In this document: piece by piece, positions 1-7,523 of the stretch
How the letters are laid out: each line of letters opens with the position of its first letter
Numbering within the stretch: the first letter of the stretch is position 1
NCBI GenBank assembly: GCA_035556395.1
Contig: DATMFB010000235.1
Coordinates: forward strand, 1-25,577
DNA length: 25,577 nt
From: 73-13 sp035556395
Lineage (GTDB): Bacteria > Actinomycetota > Actinomycetes > Actinomycetales > Microbacteriaceae
Reading direction: 5' to 3'
Translations under genes and position numbers: made by a program
The notes under the pieces: generated by a model
Told to the model about the DNA's origin: nothing
What the model saw: only the letters and a program-made list of their open reading frames with translations
Database searches by the model: none

Positions 1-771
1 AGCCCCGCGGCGCTCGGAGTCCGCGCCCCACCGCGCGACGACGGTCCCGTCGGGGGCGTAGACGGAGACGCGTCCCGGCAGGTCCCGCGTCGGCATGCCG
101 TGGACGCGCGAGGCCTGGCCGGTCTCGACGGGCCGCCACAGCTCGGCGACGTGCACGAGGCCGTCGGGACCGATGACGACATCGGTCGGCCGCTGCACGT
201 CGGTCCACTGATCGAGGTACGCGCCCTCGAGGTCGAAGAATTGGAGCCGGTCGTTCTCGCGATCGCACACGACGACCGCCTCCTTAAGACCGAGCGCGGG
301 TCCGACGGCGATGCCGTGCGGGGTGTGGAACTGACCCGGTCCCGTCCCGGCGCTCCCCCAGGACTCGGTAAGCGCGCCGTCCGGGCCGAATCGGTGCACG
401 CTGGAGTGGCCGTAGCCGTCGGCGACGTACGCGTCCCCGTTGCGGGCGAACGCGATGTTGCAGCAGCCGTCGAAGGGGCCCTCGAGCCGCCCGACGAGGC
501 CGCCGTCGAGATCGAGGATCCGCACGGCGCTCGCGCGGTCGTCGACGAGGTACGCCAGCTCGTCGTGGATCGTGATGCCGTGGGCGCCGACGAAGTGCTC
601 GCCGCCCCACGACGTCACGAAGCGTCCGTCGGGCTCGTGCACCGACACCCGATGCTCGCTGCGGGTGTGTAGGTGGACGCGGCCGCGCGAGTCGATCGCG
701 ACCGCCGCGACGTCCTCGTGCGCGTATCCCGGTTGCTCCCAGTCGGGCACGAGCCGGAACTCGACCGTCAC
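1..771 (-). CDS. NHL-repeat beta-propeller protein (PAL-like), C-terminus beyond left edge
   Basis: 257 codons are open to the window edge with no stop, so the gene is partial. The translation has repeated NHL-type blades: DSRGRVHLHTRSEHRVSVHE, then GAHGITIHDELAYLVDD, then FHTPHGIAVGP, then VVIGPDGLVHVAE. The pattern of G(I/V)A/T followed by VxD(R/Y) and a closing aromatic-acid turn is that of the NHL / peptidylglycine alpha-hydroxyglycine lyase-like propellers. There is no signal peptide, so a cytoplasmic location is expected. The GTG start at 771 overlaps the stop of the upstream DUF6282 gene as GTGA, so the two are translationally coupled and probably act on the same compound. Family membership is clear. 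The enzyme role is not: bacterial proteins of this type are mostly uncharacterised and may be lyases, lactonases or binding scaffolds. Confidence 0.8.
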   Translation of the reverse strand, partial: MTVEFRLVPDWEQPGYAHEDVAAVAIDSRGRVHLHTRSEHRVSVHEPDGRFVTSWGGEHFVGAHGITIHDELAYLVDDRASAVRILDLDGGLVGRLEGPFDGCCNIAFARNGDAYVADGYGHSSVHRFGPDGALTESWGSAGTGPGQFHTPHGIAVGPALGLKEAVVVCDRENDRLQFFDLEGAYLDQWTDVQRPTDVVIGPDGLVHVAELWRPVETGQASRVHGMPTRDLPGRVSVYAPDGTVVARWGADSERRGA

Positions 772-1682
772 GAGACGGCCTCCGGCAGCCCGATCGCCCG
801 GAGGGGGTTGCGCACCGCCATGGTCGCGATGTCCTCGGGCGAGTTGCCGAGATACGCGAGCTGCTCGAGCAGGATGCGCAGCGCCTCCGGCTCGGCGGGG
901 GCCCAGCGGGAGAACGCGTCGCTCGTCAGCACCACCCGGTCCGGCCCGAGCTCGGTGATCGCGGCGTGCACCTCGCGGACGCTCGACGCGGAGTCGGGAT
1001 GCAGGAGGGGCCCGCTGGAGAACTCGATGTACGCGGGGCCCAGCTCGCCGAGCTCCGCGACGGAGTCGGCGTAGTGCAGCGGGTGGTTCACGACGAGCCG
1101 GACGCCGAGCTCGTCGCAGCGCTGCGCGATCGCGACCGACTCGCGCAGCGACAGGTGGCCGGTCCCGAGCGTCAGGTCGCGGTCGCGGCAGATCGAGATG
1201 ATCGTGCTCGCGTCGTCCGTCAGGCGGCCGCTCGCGTCGACCGCGGACTGCGCCGAGCCCGCGGCGAACGCCTCGAATCCCCCGACGATGTCGCCGAGCA
1301 GCCGCGAGATGTACCCGCCGCGCGCGACATCCGCTGCCGCGCCCCAGGTCGGCAGGAACACCATCCGCGCGCCGTGCGCCGCGGCGAGCTCGACCGATGC
1401 GGGCGAGATCCCGCCGGTCGGCGGATTGAGCGTGATGCTGCCGTAGACGACGAACTCGGCGGGATCGAACTCGCGCTGGATCGCCTCGGCCCGGTCGGTC
1501 GTCGGCCAGACGTGCGATTTGAGCACCCAGCCGCGGATCCCGTACTCGACGGCGAGTCTCGCGGTCGCCGTGTCGTCGCCCCGGTTCGCGAGGCCGCGGG
1601 CGAGATCGGGCTGACCGTGCACGTGCAGGTCGAACGCGCCATGCGTGAGTCGCGCATGGTCTGCGGGAAGGTGTTCGAGCAT
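768..1682 (-). CDS. DUF6282-like metal-dependent hydrolase (PHP/amidohydrolase-type barrel)
   Basis: This 304-residue protein has an amidohydrolase-type metal site: DLHVHGQPD near residue 18 (His20, His22), LKSHVW (Lys55, His57), GTGHLS (His176), NHPLH (His200, His203) and LTSDAF (Asp255). The spacing suits a TIM-barrel hydrolase, and the sequence as a whole looks like the DUF6282 family, which has no settled substrate. I chose ATG at 1682 because GGAG lies 8 nt upstream; a GTG at 1691 is in frame but has no ribosome site. The gene is first in the leftward operon, overlaps the NHL gene by 4 nt and is divergent from the SDR gene. It probably hydrolyses an amide, lactone or similar bond in the pathway of this locus. 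The metal-dependent hydrolase fold is well supported; the reaction is unknown. Confidence 0.8.
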   Translation of the reverse strand: MLEHLPADHARLTHGAFDLHVHGQPDLARGLANRGDDTATARLAVEYGIRGWVLKSHVWPTTDRAEAIQREFDPAEFVVYGSITLNPPTGGISPASVELAAAHGARMVFLPTWGAAADVARGGYISRLLGDIVGGFEAFAAGSAQSAVDASGRLTDDASTIISICRDRDLTLGTGHLSLRESVAIAQRCDELGVRLVVNHPLHYADSVAELGELGPAYIEFSSGPLLHPDSASSVREVHAAITELGPDRVVLTSDAFSRWAPAEPEALRILLEQLAYLGNSPEDIATMAVRNPLRAIGLPEAVS

Positions 1683-1737
1683 CGCGGCCACTCCGTCGTC
1701 GGCGTGGTCCGAACCTATTCGCCCGAACCGGCCCGGA

Positions 1738-1757
1738 ATAGCGTGGCGTTACGCTAT
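1738..1757. promoter_or_regulatory. Candidate operator in divergent promoter region
   Basis: A perfect 7-bp inverted repeat, ATAGCGT and ACGCTAT separated by 6 nt, lies in the 109-bp space between the divergent DUF6282 and SDR genes. A TANNNT element (TACGCT, 1750-1755) overlaps its right arm on the plus strand. A minus-strand TAGGTT lies about 20 nt to its left. The symmetry and position suit a dimeric repressor of both operons. No regulator gene is in view, so the protein is unknown. Confidence 0.45.
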
Positions 1758-1791
1758 CGCGCAGGCCTCGGGGCGGGGTTGGGTGGTTGAC

Positions 1792-2529
1792 ATGAGCGAT
1801 GCGATGACGCGCGCGGCGATCGTGACGGGCGGCACCGGCGGTGTCGGCGCGGCGACCGTCGCCCTCCTGCGATCCAAGGGATACGGGGTCGTCTCCGTCG
1901 ACCTGGCCCCCGCCCCCGCTGCCTGGGCCGGCGACGACGGCATCGTCGCGCTGACCGGCGACGTGTCCCAGGAGACGACCGCGGAGGCGGCGGTGCGCAC
2001 GGCCGAGGAACGATTCGGACGCCTCGACGTCCTCGTCAACAACGCCGGGCTGTTCCTGCGCAAGGGCATCGCCGAGACGAGCATCGCCGACGTCGAGCGG
2101 CTGCTGCGGGTCAACGTCATCGGCACGTTCGCCTTCACCCGCGCCGCGATCCCCGCGCTGGCGAGGACGGGCGGCGCGATCGTCAACCTCGGCTCGATCT
2201 CCGGACTCGTCGGCAGTCCGCAGCAGGGCGCATACTCGATCACGAAGGGCGCGATCGTGCAGTTCACGCGCCAGTCGGCGATCGAGCTCGCGGAGCAGGG
2301 AATTCGCGTGAACGCCGTCGCACCCGGCGCGATCGACACCGACTTCGTCGGCAAGGCCGTCGCGAGCGGCTCACTGCCGGGCAACTCTAACGACGCGATC
2401 CGGCAGAACAACCCCCTCGGTCGCATCTCGAGCGCCGAGGAGATCGCCGACGCGATCGTCTGGCTTGCAGAATCGCCCGCCGTCACCGGGGCGATCCTGT
2501 CCATCGACGGAGGGCACACCGCGCGCTGA
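1792..2529 (+). CDS. SDR family NAD(P)-dependent oxidoreductase
   Basis: This classical short-chain dehydrogenase of 245 residues has the Rossmann glycine motif TGGTGGVG at 12-19, NNAG at 83-86, Asn108, and the catalytic set Ser135, Tyr148 and Lys152 (YSITK), followed by the PG motif after NAVA. Asp37 at the end of beta-2 (VSVDLA) favours NAD over NADP. It ends in the common SIDGG motif. The start is ATG at 1792 with a GGTGG stretch 5-6 nt upstream; an in-frame ATG at 1804 is possible. It is first in the rightward operon, 35 nt before the ATPase gene. It probably oxidises an alcohol or reduces a ketone made from the imported compound. The fold is certain; the substrate cannot be told. Confidence 0.9.
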   Translation: MSDAMTRAAIVTGGTGGVGAATVALLRSKGYGVVSVDLAPAPAAWAGDDGIVALTGDVSQETTAEAAVRTAEERFGRLDVLVNNAGLFLRKGIAETSIADVERLLRVNVIGTFAFTRAAIPALARTGGAIVNLGSISGLVGSPQQGAYSITKGAIVQFTRQSAIELAEQGIRVNAVAPGAIDTDFVGKAVASGSLPGNSNDAIRQNNPLGRISSAEEIADAIVWLAESPAVTGAILSIDGGHTAR

Positions 2530-2564
2530 CGCGCGGGGTGCCGATCTCACACGAGAGGAAGTAC

Positions 2565-3374
2565 ATGGGTTCCGAGAATCAGGGGGCAGCGCCGCTGCTG
2601 TCCGTCGAGGGCGTCGGGCACACCTACGGCGTCGGTCCGACCGCGCACCACGCGGTGTCGGACCTGTCGTTCACGGTCGACACCGGGGAGTTCGTCTCCA
2701 TCGTCGGCCCGTCCGGCGCGGGCAAGACGACCCTGCTGCGCATCCTCGCCGGATTGCTGCAGCCGACCGAGGGGATCGTCCGGCTCGGCGGCAACGTCGT
2801 CGACTCCGTGCCGCCCGGCATGGCGATGGTCTTCCAGGACTACAGCCGCTCGCTGCTGCCATGGCAGACGGTCGCGAAGAACGTCAACTTCCCGCTGCGC
2901 GGCGACAAGCACACGGCCGCCGAGCGCAAGCAGATCGTGCAGGAGAGCATCGACGTCGTCGGGCTGACCGGCCACGAGCAGAAGTACCCGTGGCAGCTCT
3001 CCGGCGGCATGCAGCAGCGTGTCGCGATCGCGCGCGCGCTCGCCTACGCACCGAGCCTGCTGCTCATGGACGAGCCCTTCGCATCGGTCGACGCGCAGAC
3101 CCGCGAGGGTCTCGAGGACCTCGTGCTGCGCGTCCGGGAGCGGTCGAACGTCACCATCCTGTTCGTTACGCACGACGTCGACGAGAGCGTCTACCTCGCC
3201 GACCGGGTCCTCGTGCTCTCGCAGCCGCCGTCGCACATCGTGGCGAACATCCCCGTGCCGCTGCCGAGTCCGCGCGACCAGATCACGACGAAAGAGCTCC
3301 CCGAGTTCGTGCAATTGCGCGGTCGGGTGGCCCGACTCATCCACGGCGCCGAGGACCTCGTGCAATCCGCGTAG
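2565..3374 (+). CDS. ABC transporter ATP-binding protein (nitrate/sulfonate/taurine class)
   Basis: This 269-residue ATPase subunit has Walker A GPSGAGKT at 48-55, Q-loop Gln91 (FQDYS), signature LSGGMQQR from 145, Walker B LLLMDEP ending at 171, and the H-loop His203 (FVTHD). The LLPW segment after the Q-loop and the PFASVDAQTR D-loop are typical of the SsuB/TauB/NrtD group. Start choice: ATG 2565 has GAGAGGAA at 2553-2560. The longer reading from GTG 2538 would place that ribosome site inside the gene. It should energise the two permeases encoded downstream, at the cytoplasmic face of the membrane. The class is firm. The substrate is not: proteins of this group carry nitrate, sulfonates, aromatic acids, thiamine precursors and others. 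Confidence 0.92.
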   Translation: MGSENQGAAPLLSVEGVGHTYGVGPTAHHAVSDLSFTVDTGEFVSIVGPSGAGKTTLLRILAGLLQPTEGIVRLGGNVVDSVPPGMAMVFQDYSRSLLPWQTVAKNVNFPLRGDKHTAAERKQIVQESIDVVGLTGHEQKYPWQLSGGMQQRVAIARALAYAPSLLLMDEPFASVDAQTREGLEDLVLRVRERSNVTILFVTHDVDESVYLADRVLVLSQPPSHIVANIPVPLPSPRDQITTKELPEFVQLRGRVARLIHGAEDLVQSA

Positions 3375-3450
3375 TTCAACGCAAGTCCCGTAGACGGTCC
3401 GCTAGCTACCTTTGCCAACGTTCACCCACCTCAAGGGAGAGGCGATCACA

Positions 3451-4515
3451 GTGTCAACACTCATCAAGTCCCGAGCCCGTATGCGTACGCGGCTCGTCGG
3501 CGTCGCAGCGGCAACCGCCGCGGCGGCGCTCGTCCTCGTCGGATGCTCCAACGGAGGTGCGACCCCCACCGAGACGGGGTCCGCGTCCGAGGAGGAGCAG
3601 TCCGAGATCGAAACGGCGGCGGCGAACGCCGATCCGCACGCACCGGAAGTCGACACGCTGCGGGCGGCCCTCTGGCAGGGTCCCATCAGCGCGCAGTTCT
3701 TCATCGCGAACGACATCGCGCAGGAGAACTACGGCCTGAGCCTCACCTCCGACTGGATGACCGACGCGAACGTCGGACGCGCCCAGCTCGCCGCAGGTGA
3801 GATCGAGCTGACGCCCGGTTCGCCGTACGGCGCCGTCCAGCTCATCCAGGGCGGCACCGACACCGTCATCGTCGCCGGCAACTACATCAGCCAGCCCGGT
3901 GAGGTCATGGTCTTCGCGCTCCCCGGCTCGGGGATCGAGTCCGTCGCGGACCTCGCGGGCAAGACGATCGCGATGACCTCGGTCGCCGGCGTGCACCCCA
4001 ACCGCATCCGGCTCGAGATCCAGAAGGCCGGCGGCGACCCGAACAGCCTGACCGTCGTCGCGTCGCAGTACGGCGAGATGGCGGCGCAGCTCAACAGCGG
4101 TGTCGTCGACGCCGTGTCGGTCGCCGCGTTCGCGCTCGCGAACATCAAGAAGGACGCACCCGACGCGGTCAAGATCTTCGACCTCGGTGAGGGCCCGTAC
4201 GCGGGCCGTCCGGAGAACGTCTGGTCGACCACGCGTGCGTTCTACCTCGCGCACCCCAACGCGATCGCGGCATTCCAGTGCTCGATCGCCGAGGCCGGCA
4301 AGCTCGCGAACGAGGGGCCGGCGATGGTCGACTTCATGAAGAACGTCCTCGAGTGGCCGCAGGCGGTCATCGACGTGGCGCTCCCGCCGATCTCCGCGGA
4401 GGGGCCCATCCCGCTCGACAAGCTCCAGGCCGACTGGGATGAGGAAGTCGCGCTGAACGGCTCGCAGCCGTTCGACGTCTCGACGATCCTCGTGCCCTGG
4501 CCGACGAACTGCTGA
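3451..4515 (+). CDS. ABC transporter substrate-binding lipoprotein (NMT1/SsuA-like)
   Basis: This 354-residue precursor starts at GTG 3451, with AAGGGAGAGG at 3433-3442. The N-terminus is a lipoprotein signal: basic MSTLIKSRARMRTR, an alanine-rich core, then LVGC with lipid-modified Cys32. The mature protein begins with a Gly/Thr/Glu-rich linker and continues as a type-II periplasmic-binding fold (ADLAGKTIAMTS near 170; the region from LRAALWQGPIS to AQFFIAN lines the usual ligand cleft). It should capture the substrate outside the cell for the two permeases. The last residue is cysteine (PTNC), which is unusual. The 76-nt gap from the ATPase gene is the longest in this operon and may hold an extra promoter (weak TACCTT at 3407-3412). 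The substrate is unknown. Confidence 0.9.
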   Translation: MSTLIKSRARMRTRLVGVAAATAAAALVLVGCSNGGATPTETGSASEEEQSEIETAAANADPHAPEVDTLRAALWQGPISAQFFIANDIAQENYGLSLTSDWMTDANVGRAQLAAGEIELTPGSPYGAVQLIQGGTDTVIVAGNYISQPGEVMVFALPGSGIESVADLAGKTIAMTSVAGVHPNRIRLEIQKAGGDPNSLTVVASQYGEMAAQLNSGVVDAVSVAAFALANIKKDAPDAVKIFDLGEGPYAGRPENVWSTTRAFYLAHPNAIAAFQCSIAEAGKLANEGPAMVDFMKNVLEWPQAVIDVALPPISAEGPIPLDKLQADWDEEVALNGSQPFDVSTILVPWPTNC

Positions 4516-4535
4516 CGAGAGACCGAATCAACAGC

Positions 4536-5414
4536 ATGACTCTCAAGACCGAGAGCGTTCGAGGGGGTGCGCCGGTGACCCAGGTCACCGGCGCACCGCC
4601 GCGGAACGCGAGGAAGAAGCGCCGGCGCGGCCCGCACCGCTGGGTCATGTGGCAGCGCATCGTGCTCAGCGCGGGCGGCGTGATCGCCCTCGGCCTGTTC
4701 TTCGAGGTCGCGACGCGCTACTGGATCGACAACCCCCGCTATCTGCCGCCGTTCATCGACATCCTCGGCCGGTTCTTCCAGTTCTTCGCCGAGCCCGTCT
4801 TCTACGCGCAGGTCTGGGCGACGATCTCCGGATTCCTCATCGGACTCGCGATCGCGTCCGTGCTCGGCATCGGGCTCGGGATCCTCTTCGGCCTCTGGGA
4901 GGTCAGCTACCGATCGTCTCGCACGGTCATCGAGCTCCTCCGGCCGATCCCGCCGGTCGCGCTCATCCCCGTCTTCATCCTGCTCTTCAAGACCGGTCCG
5001 GTCATGAAGACGATCATCGTCCTCTACGCCTGCGTCTGGCCGATCATGTTCAACGCCCTGTACGGCGTTCGCAACGTCGATCCGCTGCTCAAGGACATGG
5101 CGCGCAGCTTCGGACGCTCCCGCGCCGACGTCATCCGCAGCGTCGTCATCCCGGCGGCCCTGCCCATGATCTGGACGGGTGTGCGCGTCGCCTCGACAAT
5201 CGCCCTCATCGTCGTCATCACGGTCGAGCTCCTCATCGGGGGCTCGGTCGGGGTCGGCGGCATCATCAACAACGCACGCGCGACCGGCGACGACGTGTAC
5301 GCCCGATTCGCCGCGATCATCGTCGCGGGCCTCCTCGGCCTGCTCGTCAACATCGGACTCGGCGTCGTCGAGCGCCGGTTCTTCGCCTGGTCGACCACGA
5401 CGAGGGAGGGCTGA
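4536..5414 (+). CDS. ABC transporter permease, first of a pair
   Basis: This inner-membrane permease of the SsuC/TauC class (BPD_transp_1 fold) has up to 292 residues. About six membrane spans lie at roughly 41-58, 95-120, 138-152, 158-176, 216-235 and 258-276. The ATPase-contact EAA loop is at 187-210 (ARSFGRSRADVIRSVVIPAA). The N-terminus is a basic cytosolic tail (RNARKKRRRG). The start is uncertain: ATG 4536 has only a weak upstream purine run. GTG 4575 has GAGGGGG at 4561-4567 with a 7-nt spacer, and both lie in a large palindrome (separate entry). Starting at 4575 gives 279 residues without loss of fold. The stop overlaps the next ATG by 1 nt. Confidence 0.88.
   Translation: MTLKTESVRGGAPVTQVTGAPPRNARKKRRRGPHRWVMWQRIVLSAGGVIALGLFFEVATRYWIDNPRYLPPFIDILGRFFQFFAEPVFYAQVWATISGFLIGLAIASVLGIGLGILFGLWEVSYRSSRTVIELLRPIPPVALIPVFILLFKTGPVMKTIIVLYACVWPIMFNALYGVRNVDPLLKDMARSFGRSRADVIRSVVIPAALPMIWTGVRVASTIALIVVITVELLIGGSVGVGGIINNARATGDDVYARFAAIIVAGLLGLLVNIGLGVVERRFFAWSTTTREG
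4566..4597 (+). promoter_or_regulatory. Perfect 15-bp-arm palindrome at permease start
   Basis: GGTGCGCCGGTGACC and its exact reverse complement are separated by only CA. In RNA this would form a very stable hairpin with a short loop. It covers the in-frame GTG at 4575 and the last two bases of a GAGGGGG ribosome site. It could be a translation-lowering hairpin that keeps permease levels below the binding protein, a processing or stability element, or a protein-binding site on DNA. The symmetry is seen directly; the role is inferred. Confidence 0.55.
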
Positions 5415-6286
5415 TGGCCACGCCGCCGCTCATCGACCACACGCGCACGACCGGCCTGCGCACCGTCCGCCGTCGGCGGGAGCCGCTGCGGCGCTTCAGC
5501 CTCGCCTGGTGGCTGTCCCAAGCCGCCATGACCTTCGGGCTGCTCGTCTTCCTGCTGATGGCCTGGCAGATCGCGGCCTGGATCGCGCCGAACCCGCAGA
5601 TCCCGTCGCCGATCATCATCCTCGGCTACGCGTGGCAGCTCTTCCTCGGCGGCGGCGCGCAGGGCATGTCCTCGCAGACCGCGTGGTTCGGCCACGCCCT
5701 GCCGACGGTCGGCCGCGCCCTGCTCGGCTTCCTGCTCGGCTGCTTCTGGGGCATCGTGCTCGGCATCTTCACGGGCCTGTCGCGGGTCTTCCGCTACTCG
5801 TCCAACTGGGTCGTGGAGTTCCTCCGCGCGATCCCGACCTCGGCGGTCCTGCCGCTGTTCATCGTCCTGATGGGCGGCACCGACTGGATGCGCGTCGCGT
5901 TCATCAGCTACGGCCTCTCGCTCTACGTGCTCATCAACACCGCGAGCGGCGTCGCCTCGGTCGATCCGACGCTCGTCCTGACGGGGCGCGCCTTCCGGCT
6001 CTCCCGCCCGGCGATCATCTGGCGGATCATCCTGCCGGCGGCGCAGCCGGCGATCTGGGCCGGCATCCGCATCGCGACCATCGGTGCCACGATCCTCGCG
6101 ATCGTCTCCGAGTTCATGGTCGCGACGAACGGCATCGGCTACCAGATCCAGTACAACGTCGGACGCTTCAACCTCCCCGCGATGTGGGCGTGGATCGTGT
6201 TCCTCGCGATCTTCGGCCTGATCCTCAACTTCGTCGTCGAGGGCACGGAGCGCCGGGTGCTGCGCTGGCACCGCAACTCGCACTGA
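5414..6286 (+). CDS. ABC transporter permease, second of a pair
   Basis: This 290-residue BPD_transp_1 permease is clearly different from the preceding one. A basic N-terminal tail (RTVRRRREPLRR) is followed by a first span at about 37-58, a polar external loop with GGGAQGMSSQTAWFG, then spans near 99-121, 143-158, 163-180, 215-236 and 253-275. The EAA loop is at 190-212 (GRAFRLSRPAIIWRIILPAA). ATG 5414 shares one base with the previous stop (TGATG), and GGGAGGG lies at 5404-5410, so translation is coupled. Two distinct permease genes beside one ATPase gene suggest a heterodimeric channel. Most SsuC/TauC systems have a single permease gene. A basic C-terminal tail follows the last span. Confidence 0.9.
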   Translation: MATPPLIDHTRTTGLRTVRRRREPLRRFSLAWWLSQAAMTFGLLVFLLMAWQIAAWIAPNPQIPSPIIILGYAWQLFLGGGAQGMSSQTAWFGHALPTVGRALLGFLLGCFWGIVLGIFTGLSRVFRYSSNWVVEFLRAIPTSAVLPLFIVLMGGTDWMRVAFISYGLSLYVLINTASGVASVDPTLVLTGRAFRLSRPAIIWRIILPAAQPAIWAGIRIATIGATILAIVSEFMVATNGIGYQIQYNVGRFNLPAMWAWIVFLAIFGLILNFVVEGTERRVLRWHRNSH

Positions 6287-6321
6287 ACGTCGTCAGCAGA
6301 CCCAGCAGCCAGGAGGCTTCG

Positions 6322-7419
6322 ATGGAGACCTATAGAGCGGCGCTCGTCGTCGAGCACGGCCAGCCCATGGAGTACGTCGAGTACACCCTGCGCGACCCGG
6401 GCCCCAAGGAGGTGCTCGTGCGCGTCGAGTACGCGGCCGTGTGCATCACGGACGCCTACGCCTGGCGCGGCGGCACGACGCGTTCGATCCCGCCGTTCGT
6501 CACGGGCCACGCCGCGACCGGCATCGTGCTCGAGGCGGGCGCCGGGGTGACCCAGGTCGCGGTCGGCGACCGGGTCTCGATCACCGGCACGACGGAGTGC
6601 GGCGAGTGCCACTTCTGCCTGAGCGGCAGCGCCGGCGCGTGCGCCGAGGTGTTCGAACAGGGCATCCGCGTCGTCGGGCAGACGACCGACGGTCGCGACA
6701 TCAAGCTCGAGGGCGGCATCGGCGCGTACCTGACGCACAACATCTACCGCGAGGGCACCGTCGTCAAGCTCTCCCCCGACACCGACCCCGTGCAGGCGTC
6801 GCTCTTCGGCTGCGGCATCTCGAGCGGGCTCGGCGCAGTGCTCAGCGTCGCCGAGGTCACGCCGGCCTCGATCGTCTCGATCTCCGGCGCAGGCCACCTC
6901 GGCCTCTGGATGCTGCAGGGCGCGAAGCTCGCCGGAGCGTCGCAGATCATCGTCGTCGAGCCGCTCGGATACCGACGCGAGATCGCCCGGAAGCTCGGCG
7001 CGACGCACATCGTCGACCCGGCCGACGGCGACCCGGTGCAGCAGGTCAAGGACCTCACCGATCGCGGCCGCGGGGCCGACTTCTCATTCGAGGCGGTCGG
7101 CAGCTCCGCCGCGATGGAGCAGGCGTACCAGATCGTGCGCAACGGCGGCATCATGGTGCCGACCGGCATGCAGTCCCGCACCGAGGAGGTGCGACTCAAC
7201 GTCGTCGACTTCTCGATCCGCGCGAAGCAGATCCGCTCCTCTCAGACCGGCGGCGGCTGGATCCACCGGGACATCCCCAAGTGGGAGCGGTTCCTGCACG
7301 ACGGACGGATCGACCCGACACCGATCATCTCCGGCGTCTACCCGATCGAGCAGCTCGACGACGTCTTCCGCAAGTCACTCGACCGCGAGGTCGTGACCGC
7401 GGTCATGGACCTGCGCTGA
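6322..7419 (+). CDS. Zinc-type medium-chain alcohol dehydrogenase
   Basis: This 365-residue MDR enzyme has catalytic-zinc candidates Cys41 (AVCITDAY) and His63 (TGHAATG). The usual Glu after His63 is Ala64, so GHE is replaced by GHA. The four-cysteine structural zinc lobe is intact (ECGECHFC with a fourth Cys 8 residues on). The cofactor motif SGAGHLG is present, followed by VVEPLGYRR; the acid at the end of beta-2 favours NAD. ATG 6322 has AGGAGG about 6 nt upstream, and the gene follows the second permease by 35 nt, so it is the last gene of the rightward operon. It probably oxidises an alcohol made from the imported compound. It resembles the NDMA-dependent or benzyl/aryl alcohol dehydrogenase branches, but I cannot choose between them. 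Confidence 0.9.
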   Translation: METYRAALVVEHGQPMEYVEYTLRDPGPKEVLVRVEYAAVCITDAYAWRGGTTRSIPPFVTGHAATGIVLEAGAGVTQVAVGDRVSITGTTECGECHFCLSGSAGACAEVFEQGIRVVGQTTDGRDIKLEGGIGAYLTHNIYREGTVVKLSPDTDPVQASLFGCGISSGLGAVLSVAEVTPASIVSISGAGHLGLWMLQGAKLAGASQIIVVEPLGYRREIARKLGATHIVDPADGDPVQQVKDLTDRGRGADFSFEAVGSSAAMEQAYQIVRNGGIMVPTGMQSRTEEVRLNVVDFSIRAKQIRSSQTGGGWIHRDIPKWERFLHDGRIDPTPIISGVYPIEQLDDVFRKSLDREVVTAVMDLR

Positions 7420-7444
7420 GTCGCGAACGTCATCGCATTCGCCG

Positions 7445-7511
7445 CGAGGGCATTCGGCCGTCACGAGGGGAAGACTCGCGCCTCTGCCCTCACCTCGGCC
7501 GATCGCCCTCG
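7445..7511. terminator. Stem-loop between convergent genes
   Basis: Two 16-nt arms, CGAGGGCATTCGGCCG at 7445-7460 and CGGCCGATCGCCCTCG at 7496-7511, pair at 14 of 16 positions. An inner GAGGGG/CCCTC pairing lies in the loop. The structure lies between the convergent dehydrogenase and LLM genes, where a bidirectional terminator is expected. There is no T-run, as is common at high G+C. Confidence 0.5.
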
Positions 7512-7523
7512 CCTCAGTGCCGC

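Noticed and set aside
1272..1290. tRNA T-loop-like string CTCGAATCCCC
   Set aside because: There is no acceptor, D or anticodon stem around it; it lies inside the DUF6282 gene.
1787..1792. TTGACA as a -35 element
   Set aside because: It overlaps the SDR start codon and has no suitably spaced -10 element serving a gene.
2538..2564. Upstream GTG start for the first ABC ATPase
   Set aside because: The clear ribosome site GAGAGGAA lies downstream of it and serves ATG 2565.
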